64,000 bases of DNA from assembly GCA_003508835.1 (NCBI GenBank), contig PUFA01000545.1, positions 62,001-126,000 on the forward strand, read 5' to 3'. The notes below the pieces were generated by a model. The model was not told where the DNA came from and did no database searches. It was given only the letters and a program-made list of their open reading frames with translations. This document shows, piece by piece, positions 24,748-35,345 of the stretch. The DNA comes from Eonycteris spelaea (lineage: Eukaryota; Chordata; Mammalia; Chiroptera; Pteropodidae). A program made the translations under genes and the position numbers. Positions within the stretch are counted from its first letter, which is position 1. Every line of letters begins with the position of its first letter.

Positions 24748-25060
24748 CACTGTCACCCTGGTAGAAAATCAGGATATTCTGGAGAAGTACACTGACAGGC
24801 TGGGGATGCGGCTAGAGGAGAAGGCAACCGGAAGAACATCACTCAGAAATGATGTTAGGTGGGACAGTGAGCTCCTTGCCACTGAAAGGGTCATGGAAAA
24901 ATGAGTGCCCCCAATGGTTGGGCAGTTACCAGCCACTCCAGGCCCAAGAGGAAGAGGCTGAGTGTTCCAAGGACGGTACCAGCCAACACGGCACCACCCG
25001 AGGCCCAGAAGATGATTTTGTCCGCCTGGCTGCCCTGGAGACTACAGAAAAGATTAGGCA
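24748..25060 (+). pseudogene. gag nucleocapsid/gag-pro junction remnant
   Basis: Charged, broken coding text after the SINE (LLTVTLVENQDILEK near 24740-24785, then Lys/Arg-rich pieces) sits where nucleocapsid and the gag-pro boundary are expected. I cannot point to an intact CCHC zinc knuckle. Confidence 0.5.
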
Positions 25061-25340
25061 ACAGGCCTCCATTTTATCAGGCCCCAGGAGCCTATGGTTC
25101 GAATGACTATGGGGCTGCCATTGACTTTGTGGTAGATATGGAGGCAGCACATTCTGTGGTGATCAACCCTTAGGGCCCCTTTCACAGAGACAGGCCACCA
25201 TTGTTGGGCCTACAGGCAGCCAGACTTTCCTGCTGCCCTGACAATGCAACCTGGAGGCCACAAAGTCATTCACTAGTTCTTATACCTCCCTGACTGCCTA
25301 GTGGCTTTAATGGGTCGAGATCTGTTAGGAAAATTGCAGG
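25061..25340 (+). pseudogene. Retroviral protease remnant
   Basis: About 25116-25172 reads DFVVDMEAAHSVVINP, the active-site region of a gammaretroviral aspartic protease in which the D-T-G triad is replaced by D-M-E. The frame then hits a stop. The C-terminal part is recognisable near 25280-25345 as YLPDCLVALMGRDLLGKLQ, the protease/reverse-transcriptase junction. Inactive by both criteria. Confidence 0.8.
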
Positions 25341-26350
25341 CCCAAATCCCTCGCAAGGCACAGATTGGGATCCATCTGTAGGATTTGGATACCCGACTTC
25401 TCTGTCTCGGCAAAATCCTTTATGAGCCCACAAAGGCAGGGCAAATGAGAGCCCTAGTGTGGGAAAGGCACAAAAGAGGCCTTTGAAGACATTAAGCAAG
25501 CCCTCACTAGTGTACCAGTTTGGAACTGCCCGACATGAACAGGAGGCTTGATCAAATGTTGGGACCTGGCATTGCTGGTGGCCTATCTCTCTAACAACTC
25601 GACTCTGTTGCCTAGGGCTGGCCACCCGGCTCGCAAGCACTCACTGCCATGGCCTCCTTGTATCTGAGGGCACAAACTGACTCTGGAGCAAGAACTGACA
25701 GTTCGGGTACCACAATTCAGTAATTACATTACTGGAGTATAAGGGACAATATTGGCTAACTAATGTCTGGATGGTCAGATACCAAGGAATGCCGTGTGAG
25801 AATCTACATACCCACCTAGAGGTGGTATGAACCTTGAACCTAGCCCACCTTGCTACCCGTGGGCCCAGCCAGCCTGACCATAATTGCATTGAAGTCATAG
25901 ATGAAGTGTTTCCAGCCGACCGACTTGACAGACAGCCCCTCAAGGATCCTAATGTGGATATTGCCTCATGGTAGCAGCTTCATGAGGGAAAGAGAATGCT
26001 TTGCAGGATATGCTGTGGTGACCCTACATTCCACCCCTGAGGTGAAACTTCTTCCTATGGGATCAACCCAGAAAGCAGAGCTCATTGCGCTGACCTGAGT
26101 TCTCAACTAGCAGCAGGAGTAACATGTATGCCTTTACTACCCTCCACATACATGGTGCCTTATATTAGGAGAAAGACCTGATCAACCCAAGGGCGAAAGA
26201 CATAAGCATGGAAAAGAGATCTTTGAGCTCCTAGATACTGTATGGGCCCTAAGAGAATGGCCATCATGCATTGCAGGGACATCAAAAAAGGAGACACTGT
26301 GACTGCTCAGGGAAACTGCGAAGTGGATCATGAAGCAAAGCTCACAGCAT
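25341..26350 (+). pseudogene. pol remnant: deleted reverse transcriptase, RNase H
   Basis: Only about 120 bp separate the protease end from text resembling the RT thumb/connection (25470 on), where family members have several hundred codons, so fingers and palm with the catalytic YxDD are gone. From 25975 an RNase H-like segment is visible in a shifted frame (GSSFMRERECFAGYAVVTL, then STQKAELIALT). Later pieces to about 26340 follow RNase H order with many stops. Non-functional. Confidence 0.8.
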
Positions 26351-27070
26351 CCGAGAGGGTAACAGAAACAACTCTGCCAGCCTGTTCCCTAGTCTCTTAG
26401 TGGAGTGGGCCCTAAGTGTTCACAGCATGAGTATGCCTGGTTTAAGACTGAAAATGGAAGTTACCTCTCTAGTGGATGGCGGAAGTGTGAAGACAGGTGA
26501 ATAAGCAATTCCTGAGGCCCTAAGCCATCCTTTTTCAGACAGTTCCATCAGGGGACCCACATCGGCCGAATGGCTTTGACCACCTATCGACACAGAGTTT
26601 GGGACAGGTGGAACGATGAACAGGACCCTTAAGACTCAGTTGAGAAAACTATGTCAGGAGCCATCTATGTTGGGACAAAGTTCTCCCCATGGCACTATTA
26701 AGAATCAGGTCGGCCCCCAACCAAGAAGACTGAGTTCTCTCCCTGCAAGATCCTGTATGGGTGACCACCCCTGCTCATCAAGGGAATACAAAGAGACCTA
26801 AAGGAAATAGGTGAAATTGACTCTGAGACAGCAGCTACAAGCCCTGGGTACTACTTTGCAGGCTCTCAACCACTGGGTTAGGGAAAGGCTTCCTGCTAGT
26901 CTGACTACTGAGGCCCATTCTTTAGGCCAGGAGATTCGGTATGGGTAAGGAATGGAATGTCCAACCCTTAAAGCCTCTTTGGAGGGGCCCATTCACTGTT
27001 ATGTTGTCCACCCACTGCAGTAAAGGTTGCTGAGATGACGCCTTGGATTCACCAATAGCAGGCTTAAGCA
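26351..27070 (+). pseudogene. pol remnant: integrase, core deleted
   Basis: Near 26535-26575 one frame gives HQGTHIGRMAL, the N-terminal zinc-domain end of integrase. Within 40 bp it jumps to the late-core text ending MNRTLKTQLRKL (26616-26651), so most of the D,D-35-E core is absent. Beyond, C-terminal-domain text is visible in pieces (ALNHWVRERLPASL near 26860-26900 and a later LKASLEGPIHC). Several frameshifts and stops. Confidence 0.75.
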
Positions 27071-27448
27071 GCAGCTACAGACTGGGAGTGCACTCAGAAT
27101 CCAAACAGCCCCTCAGACTAACCCTCTGAAAGAAGGCATCAGATCGAAAGAAACATCGACCCCACTTTGGTCACACTGTAAGCAGACAATCCACGTGTGA
27201 CAGAAGCCTGAGAACAGCAACACCCCATCAAGATGGCCAACATACCCTAAAGACTCTGTGTTTCTCCTAAACTCACCCTTCAGTGTGACTCCTAAAATGT
27301 AAAGAGGTAATAAGGATAGGTAGTTCAGGTCATACAGTATGGAAAATATCAGCCCTTAGACCAAGAATAGGATGAAGATGATGCTTTCTGACTCATCTTG
27401 GGCCTGAACATGGGAGGAACATGGTAGTGAGGAACAAAGGGAGGAACA
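27071..27448 (+). other. Provirus 3' internal remnant; env not recognisable; polypurine tract
   Basis: About 380 bp between pol and the 3' LTR, too short for env and without recognisable surface or transmembrane sequence. The purine-rich AACAAAGGGAGGAA immediately before the LTR (27433-27446) is the candidate polypurine tract. Confidence 0.6.
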
Positions 27449-27723
27449 TGGTTAGTGAGGCAAACTAATTACTTCCTAGGATGGTTAAAATTATTCACTT
27501 CTCTTACGGCCCACCAACCAATCAAAATACATTTTCCTTATTAGAAAGAACATACAAGTCTGTAACTATGAGGAAGCATAAAATGTGTATAAAAGGGAAA
27601 GTCCACTGCGATTGGAGCTCAGCCTTTTGATGTGAATCCTCTGAGCCAGTGCCGGCACCAATAAACACTACTTCCTGCTTATTGCCTCGGGGTCCCGTCT
27701 CTCTGTCCAAGTATCCTGCAACA
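27449..27723 (+). repeat. 3' LTR of the provirus
   Basis: Starts TG at 27449 and ends GCAACA at 27723, about 275 bp. TATA-like GTATAAAAGG at about 27588 and an AATAAA signal near 27660 (CCAATAAACACT). It pairs with 22756-23025. Confidence 0.85.
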
Positions 27724-27960
27724 AGCAGGTTCGGTTTCTTCTGAGGCCTCTCTTCTTGGCTTAGAAATGGCTGTCTTCTCACTATGTCCTCTTACGAGTT
27801 TATCTTAAGTCATGGAGCATCTGTATATTGTAATTGTCTTCTCTGCCTCCCTTCTTGGGATATAAGCTCCTTAAGGGTACAACTTTTTCTCTCTCCTCTG
27901 CTGTCACCTGCCCAGAATATGTATTCAGCAAATATCAAAATCAGTGAATAAGTTTGGTCT
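27724..27960 (-). mobile_element. MaLR-type LTR, right part, and adjoining L2-like tail
   Basis: 27737-27830 (TTTCTTCTGAGGCCTCTC, GGCTGTCTTCTCACTATGTCC) continues the antisense MaLR LTR interrupted at 22756. 27850-27945 (AAGCTCCTTAAGGG...GTATTCAGCAAATAT) is an L2-like 3' tail. Confidence 0.6.
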
Positions 27961-27968
27961 CATAATAA

Positions 27969-28640
27969 TATAGGGAGGGGAGAGAGAATTAAAAATGTTA
28001 AATCAAACTATAGTCAGAGACCACAATATGATGATGAGCCCTGCAGCCAGCCCAGGAGGACACCTTCAAAACAAAGGAAGATCTCTGCTGGAATTGCTAA
28101 CAACCCATTCCCACACCTGTGGAGGGGAAATAGGAAAAAAACAGTCTTTACTGGCCGCCATACACAAATAAAATCGTTCATTTCTGATGGCTAAAACCAT
28201 GGGGAACTTACGGATTAAAAGCTGGGAACTTCCAGCAGGCCTTTCACTCTACATATTTTACTTTTTACCCTACATGCTCTTCCCCTTCCTCAGTATATGT
28301 CCATATTAAGGAATGGGTTAACAAAGTATTTTAAACTATAACTCACAGGAATAAAGGATGATATATAAATTGAATTCCCTGAACACTAAGGGTCCCTCTC
28401 CCTGATACTGTCCTGTCTCCCTTGGTCCCTCTTACTCTCTACCTCTGAGAGGAGACCAATTCTGTCTATGGAATATTACTCCTTTTCTGATAAACTCTCC
28501 TTTTGATCCTAGCTTAGGCATGAGTGTTGAATTCTTTCTACACTCTCTGCCAAAGGACCTCTTCTTCTCTCGGTGCAAGGCTTGGTCTCCCCCAACCTGG
28601 GGAAATTTGCCCTGTCCCGTATCAATACTATAGCTTATTA
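27969..28640 (+). mobile_element. LTR copy A (directly repeated with copy B)
   Basis: About 655 bp closely matching 29741-30366 in the same orientation: shared landmarks include AGCCAGCCCAGGAGGACACC/AAGCCAGGAGGACACC, GGGTTAACAAAGT, CTCTGAGAGGAG and CTTTTGATCCTA. A TAGGGAGG start, a TAAACT signal near 28490 and U5-like end text mark it as an LTR. Similarity fades after about 28624. Confidence 0.75.
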
Positions 28641-29740
28641 TATATGGCTGGCTTTTCCGGTGGAGAACAAATTCCTTAAGGGCAAGAACCACACTTAATT
28701 CATCTTCGTATCCTCTTCCTGTCCTATGGTACTTGGCACAGGGACTCATTCATAACAAGCACACAAGTTTTGCTGAATTAGTCCATAGGTATATATTGAT
28801 TGTTAAGGATATGCTTTCCCCCCTTTCCACAGAACTGCACTAAACTCTGTGTGGGCAACACCTGGGAACCAGGTGGCATGCCCTTTGAATCCTCACTATC
28901 AGTCCAGCCTGAGCACAAAGCAGAGGAATGCAAGTGTATATGATCGGAGTTATTAGGGTTCTTGTCACTTAGAGATGCCGAAACTGAGTGAGTCTCCAAG
29001 AGTGACTAAGGGCTGTTCAGGACTCATCCTTGTGATTTTAATGCCTCAGTTTTTTGGTGGCTAAAATTAAATAATCTAATTCTTAATTGGGATATAGGTA
29101 TAGGCATTAACTAAACTTTTCCATTGCTTTGGTGGTCACGTAGCTGATAGTCAAAGATTAAGAAAGTATGTCAGTCATGCTCTGAAGGAATGCCTGTAAA
29201 GCGAGTTCCAGGAGAAATGTTTGAACCTGCACTTCGCTCGAGATAATAGGAGAACATAGCTAGTTAAGAACAGTACAAAACAGTGATAGCTTAAAAATGA
29301 CGATAGTCACAAGATATCTAATTTCTGCCTTTTGCTTTAAAGATAACCTCACTGAGGCATGGTTATGAGAATACTTTACAGAATGTTGGCTCTTCAACCA
29401 GCACCCCTTGTTCTCACAACGTAATTTCGTGTTGCCGACGTGCTGCGTCTTTGTCAAGCAGGAGCAGACAACTTCAGGACCTTGAGGAGAATCCGAGTGT
29501 GTTCCGCAGGAGGAAAGAATGTCTCCAAAGTAGCTGTGAGCAGCTGCTGAGGCCCAGGAGTCAACTTGATGTGAAAAAATGTTGCCTACGGCTAAGGGAA
29601 TGGACCTCTCTCTCAGTTCCCAGGAACTTCTCTTCCCCTTTTCCCTAGCTGCATGAAAATTCCCTACTTTTGTGTTTTTGGAGAGACAGATTTGAGAGAT
29701 CTTGCTCTCCTATTCTCTCATTTTGGCAAAATCAAATTAA
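28641..29740. other. Spacer between LTR copies; L2-like tail, otherwise unassigned
   Basis: 28670-28775 reads as an L2 3' tail (AAGGGCAAGAACCACACTTAAT, GTACTTGGCACAGGGACTCAT). The rest has no repeat or coding feature I recognise and contains no retroviral gag/pol/env text, so the two LTRs are not the ends of one intact provirus. Confidence 0.5.
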
Positions 29741-30435
29741 TGTAGGGAGGAGGCAGGAGAACTAAATGTTAAATCAAGCTACATTCAGAGATTGCAATAT
29801 GCTGATCAGCCCTGAAACCAAGCCAGGAGGACACCTGCAGAACAAAGGAAGATTTCTGCTGGGATTGCTAACAACCCATTCCTTATACTGTGAAGGGAAA
29901 ATGAGAAAAAGAGTCTTTACATGGCTGCCCTACGCAAAATAAAATCATTCATTCCCTACAGCTAAAAACATGGGGAACCTGAAGATTAAAGGCTCGGAAC
30001 TGCCAGAGGGTCTTTCTCCTGCTACACATTCTTACCTTTTCATACTACACACTATTCCCCTTCCTCACTGTATCCATATCAAAACAAATGGGTTAACAAA
30101 GTCTTTAAACTATAACTCACAGGAACTAAAGAATGATATATGAACTGAATTCCCTGAGCACTTGGGGTCCCTCTCATTCTCTGCCTCTGAGAGGAGGCCA
30201 CGCTCTCCTATGGAGTGGTTATCCCTTTTCTAATAAACTTTCCTTTTGATCCTAACTTAGGCATGCATGTTGAATTCTTTTACACTCTCTGCCAAAGTAC
30301 CCTCTTCTTCTCTCATGCAGGGCTTGGTCTCCCCCTCACCTGGAGAAATTTGCCTGTCCTGCATCAAAATAAACCTTTCTCTGTCCCAGAGCACTGGCGT
30401 CTCAATGATTTGGCTTTAACTGTGCATCAGGCACA
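29741..30435 (+). mobile_element. LTR copy B (directly repeated with copy A)
   Basis: Begins TGTAGGGAGGAGGCAGGAG at 29741 and matches copy A through CTGCATCA at 30366. LTR-like sequence probably continues past AATAAACCTTTCTCTG (30369) to about 30435, so copy B keeps more of the R/U5 end than copy A. No adjacent internal retroviral sequence is evident. Confidence 0.75.
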
Positions 30436-31194
30436 TGAACCTGGATTTTGGAAGGTGATTCTGCAACAAGGCTCTGAAGCCTTCCTAGATGACAGTCCCT
30501 GGCTCATCCTATGGAACGTCCCTAGGAGGCTCTGCCTGAGCTAGATGCCCCACCTAGGTGAGCTACTGTGGAAAGTCTTTCTGGGGCTAGCTCACTGGGA
30601 AGGCATGCTCCTGTGTTGGGATAATGTAGAAACAGGAGAGACCTGGAGACAAGGCCTAGGAAGAGCTGGGCTGACAGCCTAGCCTTTGAAGAGCACAGGG
30701 CACCTCTATTGCCTGGAGCACAGCCTGTCAATCTGTCGGAATGACCTCTGATGACTACTGAGAACTTGACCTGGATTCTATGCTGTTGTCTTGCTCTGTA
30801 ACCCCACAGGGCCGAGGCCATTACCATAGCAGCACACACATCTTTGGGGAAGCTGAGCGCTTTGCCCAGTTTAGCAGCCAGAGCAACTCTTCCCAGAAGG
30901 CACTGGCTGGGGAAGCTCCCAAGAGGGCTGTCCTAAGCTCTCTAGAGGCAAAGTGGGGCCCCAAGAGCATCCTCAAGCCAAAGTCAATGTAGTGAGGACT
31001 TTAGCTGGCACAGTCTCACCTTTACACAAGACAGGCTATTCTTTAGGTTTTCCTCTCTGTATAAGAGATGCACGACATTAAGCTTTTTCCCAATAGGAAA
31101 ACAATGAACCAAGGGACCTCAGATCAGTAAGTGAAAGCCTTGAAACTTACAGCCAGGGAAAAGGGGAGAAATGTATCTAACACAGGAACACTAA
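30436..31194. other. Intergenic, nothing recognised
   Basis: Short frames on both strands of about 70-105 codons without recognisable domains. Confidence 0.35.
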
Positions 31195-31450
31195 TTAACA
31201 TTTTTACTTTTATTTTTAAAGCACTTATATAGCTTTACCATATGCCAGGGACTGTTTTAAATACTTTACAATCTGTTAACTCATTAAATTCTTATAAAAT
31301 GCTTTAAAGTAAGTACATTTATTATCCCCATTTTATAGTTGAAAAAACTGATGCACAGAGACGTTAAATAACTTGCCTAAGGTCACACAGCTGATAAGCG
31401 GCAGAGCCAAGACTCCAGCCCAGGTAGTATGGCCCCAGACTCAGTTCCAT
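31195..31450 (+). repeat. MIR SINE, nearly full length, sense
   Basis: CATATGCCAGGGACTGTTTTA (31240), ATCCCCATTTTATAG (31324), ACTTGCCTAAGGTCACACAGC (31371) and CAGAGCCAAGACTCCAGCCC occur in the expected order. Confidence 0.85.
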
Positions 31451-31589
31451 TTAGGCCTGCTGCCTCCTTGGGTTTGGAAACTTTGTGAGAAGAGCGGGAC
31501 TCTGTTCTGTTCCTCCCTTTCCTTTCTTCCTTAGGCTTTTTTATATGAATCAGGTGTGAGAGTCTAGGCCTGTCCCCTAATCACATTTG

Positions 31590-31850
<261 letters not shown>

Positions 31851-31859
31851 TGAATGAGG

Positions 31860-33355
31860 GCACTGTCTGGATGCTTGGATGCTTCTAGAAAAGCCAGCTC
31901 TTGTAGGGGCTGAGGCATACTGCACTGGTTCAAAAAGTCCTGCATTTTATTTCTAGGGCCAACATTTTGAGTTGAGTGTACTTAGAGACTCCCAGAAGAT
32001 GGCATTGCATCAAAATCTCTTTAATCATAACTTCAAGCAACAATCACCAAGAAAGTGGAGCCGGAGCTGAGCTTTGGCTTGACACTTAAACAGAACAGGG
32101 AAGAAAATGAGTGCATCAGGGTATTGTTTGACTTCTCTTGTGGAAGATAATGAGTTGTTTATAGTAAGCAAGGCCCCAGTGGCCTCTTTGTAAATCTCAG
32201 TTCTGAGAAAGTAAGGCCAGAGCTGCAAGTCCAAACAGGTAACATGTTGATATGTCTGTGGAAATATCAACTAGACAGTGCAGACACCAGGGCTAGGACA
32301 AGAACCATACACTTTAGAGCAAACAAAGATTCAATTACCCAACTTTTTTGAGGACCTGTGTGTTTGGCATTATGCTAGGCACTGGGAATACAAATACGAG
32401 TAAGATTGCTACCATTTGTGCTAACAATATATGCTTGCTTATGCATAGATTATCTCTGGAGGCGAGCAGCAAAATGTGGTAACAGAGGTGACCTGTGGTG
32501 ATTAGGGAACAGCAGTGGGAGGGAAAATAAGTTGTCACAGCACACCCTATATTCATGGTGAATTTGGCATCAGAGGTATATATTACCATATATTACCTAT
32601 GTAAAAAAAAATGTAAGAGAGAGAAACGAATATGTAGATGTGTAAATGGAGATGTAAATAGCAAGTAAGAGCTCACAAAGGTGTGTCAAAGTGCTAGGGG
32701 TGTTGACAACAATGTAGGAACCAGGACATAAAGCATAAAGACTGAATTTACCAATTTGCCTTCCAAGCTTGGGATAGAGCTCAGGCTTAAGTCATGATAG
32801 TTATTTCCAAGTTTTTTTTTTTTTAACCATGTCCTAGCTAAGAACAAAACAAAACAAAACAAAACAAAACAAAACACATGTGTTTTTGAGTCTTTTTTCC
32901 CAACTTGCAAAAGGGCAAACTGGCAAGAATGTGGAGGCAGGGAAGCTCTGCCCAAGGCAGGATGATTTTCTCTTTCCACAGACTTTGGCCTCCTTCTCCA
33001 CGACTCCATGGATGAAAGTGACTTTGTGGTAACAACAATTTACCTTGCAAACACACATCTGTCCCCAGCCAGGCCTACCCTCCACACAGAGAAGTGTTTC
33101 CCAACAGGCTTTGTGTCCAGCTGATCACAGACCAAAGCCACCTACTCACTCCAGCCTAAACCTGCTGAGGAACCAGGACAAACCTAAGAACAAGGGTCAA
33201 GAAAGCAGGTTGTGGTGATACTCAGGATAATAAGTAGATACCTCAATTTTCTAGCATGGAGTGTTTTTTTCCGGATTGTACGCTGACAGTTTTTAATCCT
33301 AGTCTGACTTTCCCTCACATGCTCCTCCCCTCAGGTTGCCTTCAGGCTTCCTTTA
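31860..33355. other. Intergenic, mostly unassigned
   Basis: Contains an L2-like tail at 32335-32405 (TATGCTAGGCACTGGGAATAC) and an (AAAAC)n run at 32844-32876. Nothing else recognised. Confidence 0.4.
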
Positions 33356-33359
33356 AAAT

Positions 33360-33590
33360 CATAACAATGTGATGATAATTACGAATACCTCCCTTTTATG
33401 AAATGCTTCCAGGAGCCAGGCATCAGGCTCAGTGCTTTAGAACACTTGAGGAGGAAGGGACCCTAGCTATCTATGTCTTACAAATGAAGAAACTCAGCCT
33501 TAGAGAGATAAATACCTAGTAAGTGGCTGGGACTAGATTGGAAACTAGACCATGTGGTTAGGTGCCCATAACCGCAGTGCTATAAAGGAT
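33360..33590 (+). repeat. MIR SINE, sense, decayed
   Basis: Order GAGCCAGGCATCAGGCTC (33413), CTTACAAATGAAGAAACTCAG (33477), TAAGTGGCTGGGACTAGATTG. Confidence 0.65.
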
Positions 33591-34195
33591 TTTAACTACT
33601 CTGTTGGACTGCCGCTCATAAAATTAATTTTAATTTTAGTTTAATCCAACCCTATTTAGGAAGGGAAATGTGCTACCAAAAATCACGTGTGATATCCTAA
33701 AGCTAAATATAAAAGGCTTTTCTATTATCTTTTGTTTGGGGCTATTTAGGCCAAGGCTTCCCTCTGAGGGCCCATGTAACCAAAGGTTATATGGACGCCT
33801 ACCATTCGGGTAGACAGGAAATGAGCCCAGTTCTGCTGGCCCTGAGTCAGGGCCCTAAAACAAACTGCTAACAGGGAAGGTTTAGCTTATAAAATCAGCA
33901 TAGCATAAATAAAAATCTTAGACCAGGCCTGGGATCGAAAATGTCAAGAACCTCCTTCTTGTATACTGCCCCTGAGGCAGTGGTGAAGGGGGAGTGGCAT
34001 GAGGATGGGCATTTTGCAGCTGATAGCTGAGGGTTTTGTGGGTAGAAGCTGACTTTTAGGTCTGATTAGATCTCACCTTGGAATTCTAGATACCAGTGTG
34101 GGGCCCAGGACAACAACAACAAAAAACTTTCCGACTCCCTTATTCCGCATTCTTGGTTTATTCCCCCTGGGTCTGCACCTTCAGAGAGCACTGAG
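33591..34195. other. Intergenic, nothing recognised
   Basis: AT-rich to mixed sequence; no repeat, RNA gene or coding frame recognised. Confidence 0.35.
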
Positions 34196-34199
34196 GCTC

Positions 34200-34690
34200 T
34201 ATCTTCCTGAGCTTGCTGTGATGGTTACCTTTATGAAGCAACTAGGGTAAGGAATGCCTAGATAGCTTGTAAAATGTTATTCTGCGTATGTCCGTGAGGG
34301 TGTCTCTGGAAGAGATGAGCACTTGAATCTGTAGACTGAGTAGAGAAGATCGCCCTCACCAATGAGGGTGGTGGGTGTCAGTCAATCTCTTGAAGGCCTA
34401 AATGGAATAAAAAGGTGGAGGAAAGGTGAATTTGCCCTTTTTGCTTGAGCTGGGACTTCCATATTCTCCTGCCCTCGGACATTGGCGCCCCTGGTTCTCA
34501 GGCCTTTGGACTCAGACTGAGTCACACCACCAGCTTTCCTGGGCCTCCAGCTTGCAGATAGCAGATCATAGCCTCCATAACCACATGAGCTATTTCCTAT
34601 AATAAATCCATATACCTGTGTATCATTTCCTATTTGTTTCTGTTTCTCTAGAGAACTTTGATTAATATGCTTGCTCTCGTTCATGGATTT
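34200..34690 (+). repeat. LTR-like mammalian interspersed repeat, family not assigned
   Basis: Common dispersed-repeat text: GTCCGTGAGGGTGTCTCTGG (34291), AATCTGTAGACTGAGTAGAG, CAGCCTC/ATAGCCTCCATAACCACATG (34569) and TTCTGTTTCTCTAGAGAAC (34637). An ATAATAAATCC signal at about 34600 supports an LTR-like nature. The family name is not certain. Confidence 0.55.
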
Positions 34691-34799
34691 GCCTTCCTCC
34701 TCTAAAATGCTGAGATGGGAGCTTAAGAGACTCCTCTAACAGTATCTCTTACCTGAGACACTCTTTCCCTCATATCACTTATCTTAGCTTCTTAATGCT

Positions 34800-35105
34800 G
34801 AGGGGCTAAGCAGCCTCCCGCATCTGGCCCTGCAGGTCCTATAGTCGCTCAACCCCACTGCAGCAGCTTCTGTCCTTGTCCTTGCCAACACAGACCTAGT
34901 GGCTCAGCTGAGTGGAGTCACTTGCCAACCCTAAAGACAACCCCTCTCTTCCCCTCTGCCCGCAATGTCCTCCCCACTCTGCTCTCACAACTCCTGTCTC
35001 TTCACTTTCAACAACTCAGGGTAAAACCCAAGGCCTAGTCACGTGCCTCTCTGTCTTTCAAGTTTTTTTTACATACTCAATATGTACCATACTGCTTTAT
35101 TGTTA
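34800..35105 (+). repeat. L2 LINE 3' fragment, sense
   Basis: Decayed L2 text including CCTCCCGCATCTGGCCCTGC (34814) and a Pro/Ser-rich degenerate frame. Confidence 0.5.
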
Positions 35106-35109
35106 CTAT

Positions 35110-35345
35110 TAACAATAACAAAGATTGCAGATATCATTTATTGAGTGCTGTCTGCCACGTGCTGCCTCATTTACATGTTATCTCATTGAAACCCCACGAC
35201 TACCCTCGGAGATGGATGCTGTTATTACTCTCACAATTTTCCAGATGAGGAAACTGGGGTTTCGGGAGGTTAAATGGCTTGCCATAGGACTTAGAGTTAA
35301 GCAGCAGTAAAGCTGAGTTCTGAAGCCAGGTCTCTTTGATCCCAG
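35110..35345 (+). repeat. MIR SINE, sense
   Basis: ATTTATTGAGTGCTGTCTGCC (35136), TTTTCCAGATGAGGAAACTGG (35236), AAATGGCTTGCCATAGGACTT (35272). Confidence 0.8.

Larger units (their letters stand above)
22756..27723 (+). mobile_element. Class I endogenous retrovirus (gammaretrovirus-like), defective
   Basis: A 5-kb provirus on the plus strand: 5' LTR, tRNA-Pro-type primer-binding site, gag, pro and pol remnants, polypurine tract and 3' LTR. All frames are broken by stops and frameshifts. The reverse-transcriptase fingers/palm and most of the integrase core are missing, and only about 380 bp separate the integrase C-terminus from the 3' LTR, so no env is recognisable. A tRNA-derived SINE interrupts gag. 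The candidate flanking duplication is AACA on the left and AGCA on the right (one mismatch). It is a dead, non-coding relic. Confidence 0.9.

Noticed and set aside
28641..29740. Interior of a provirus between LTR copies A and B
   Set aside because: No gag, pol or env text and no primer-binding site after copy A; part of the spacer is an L2 tail.
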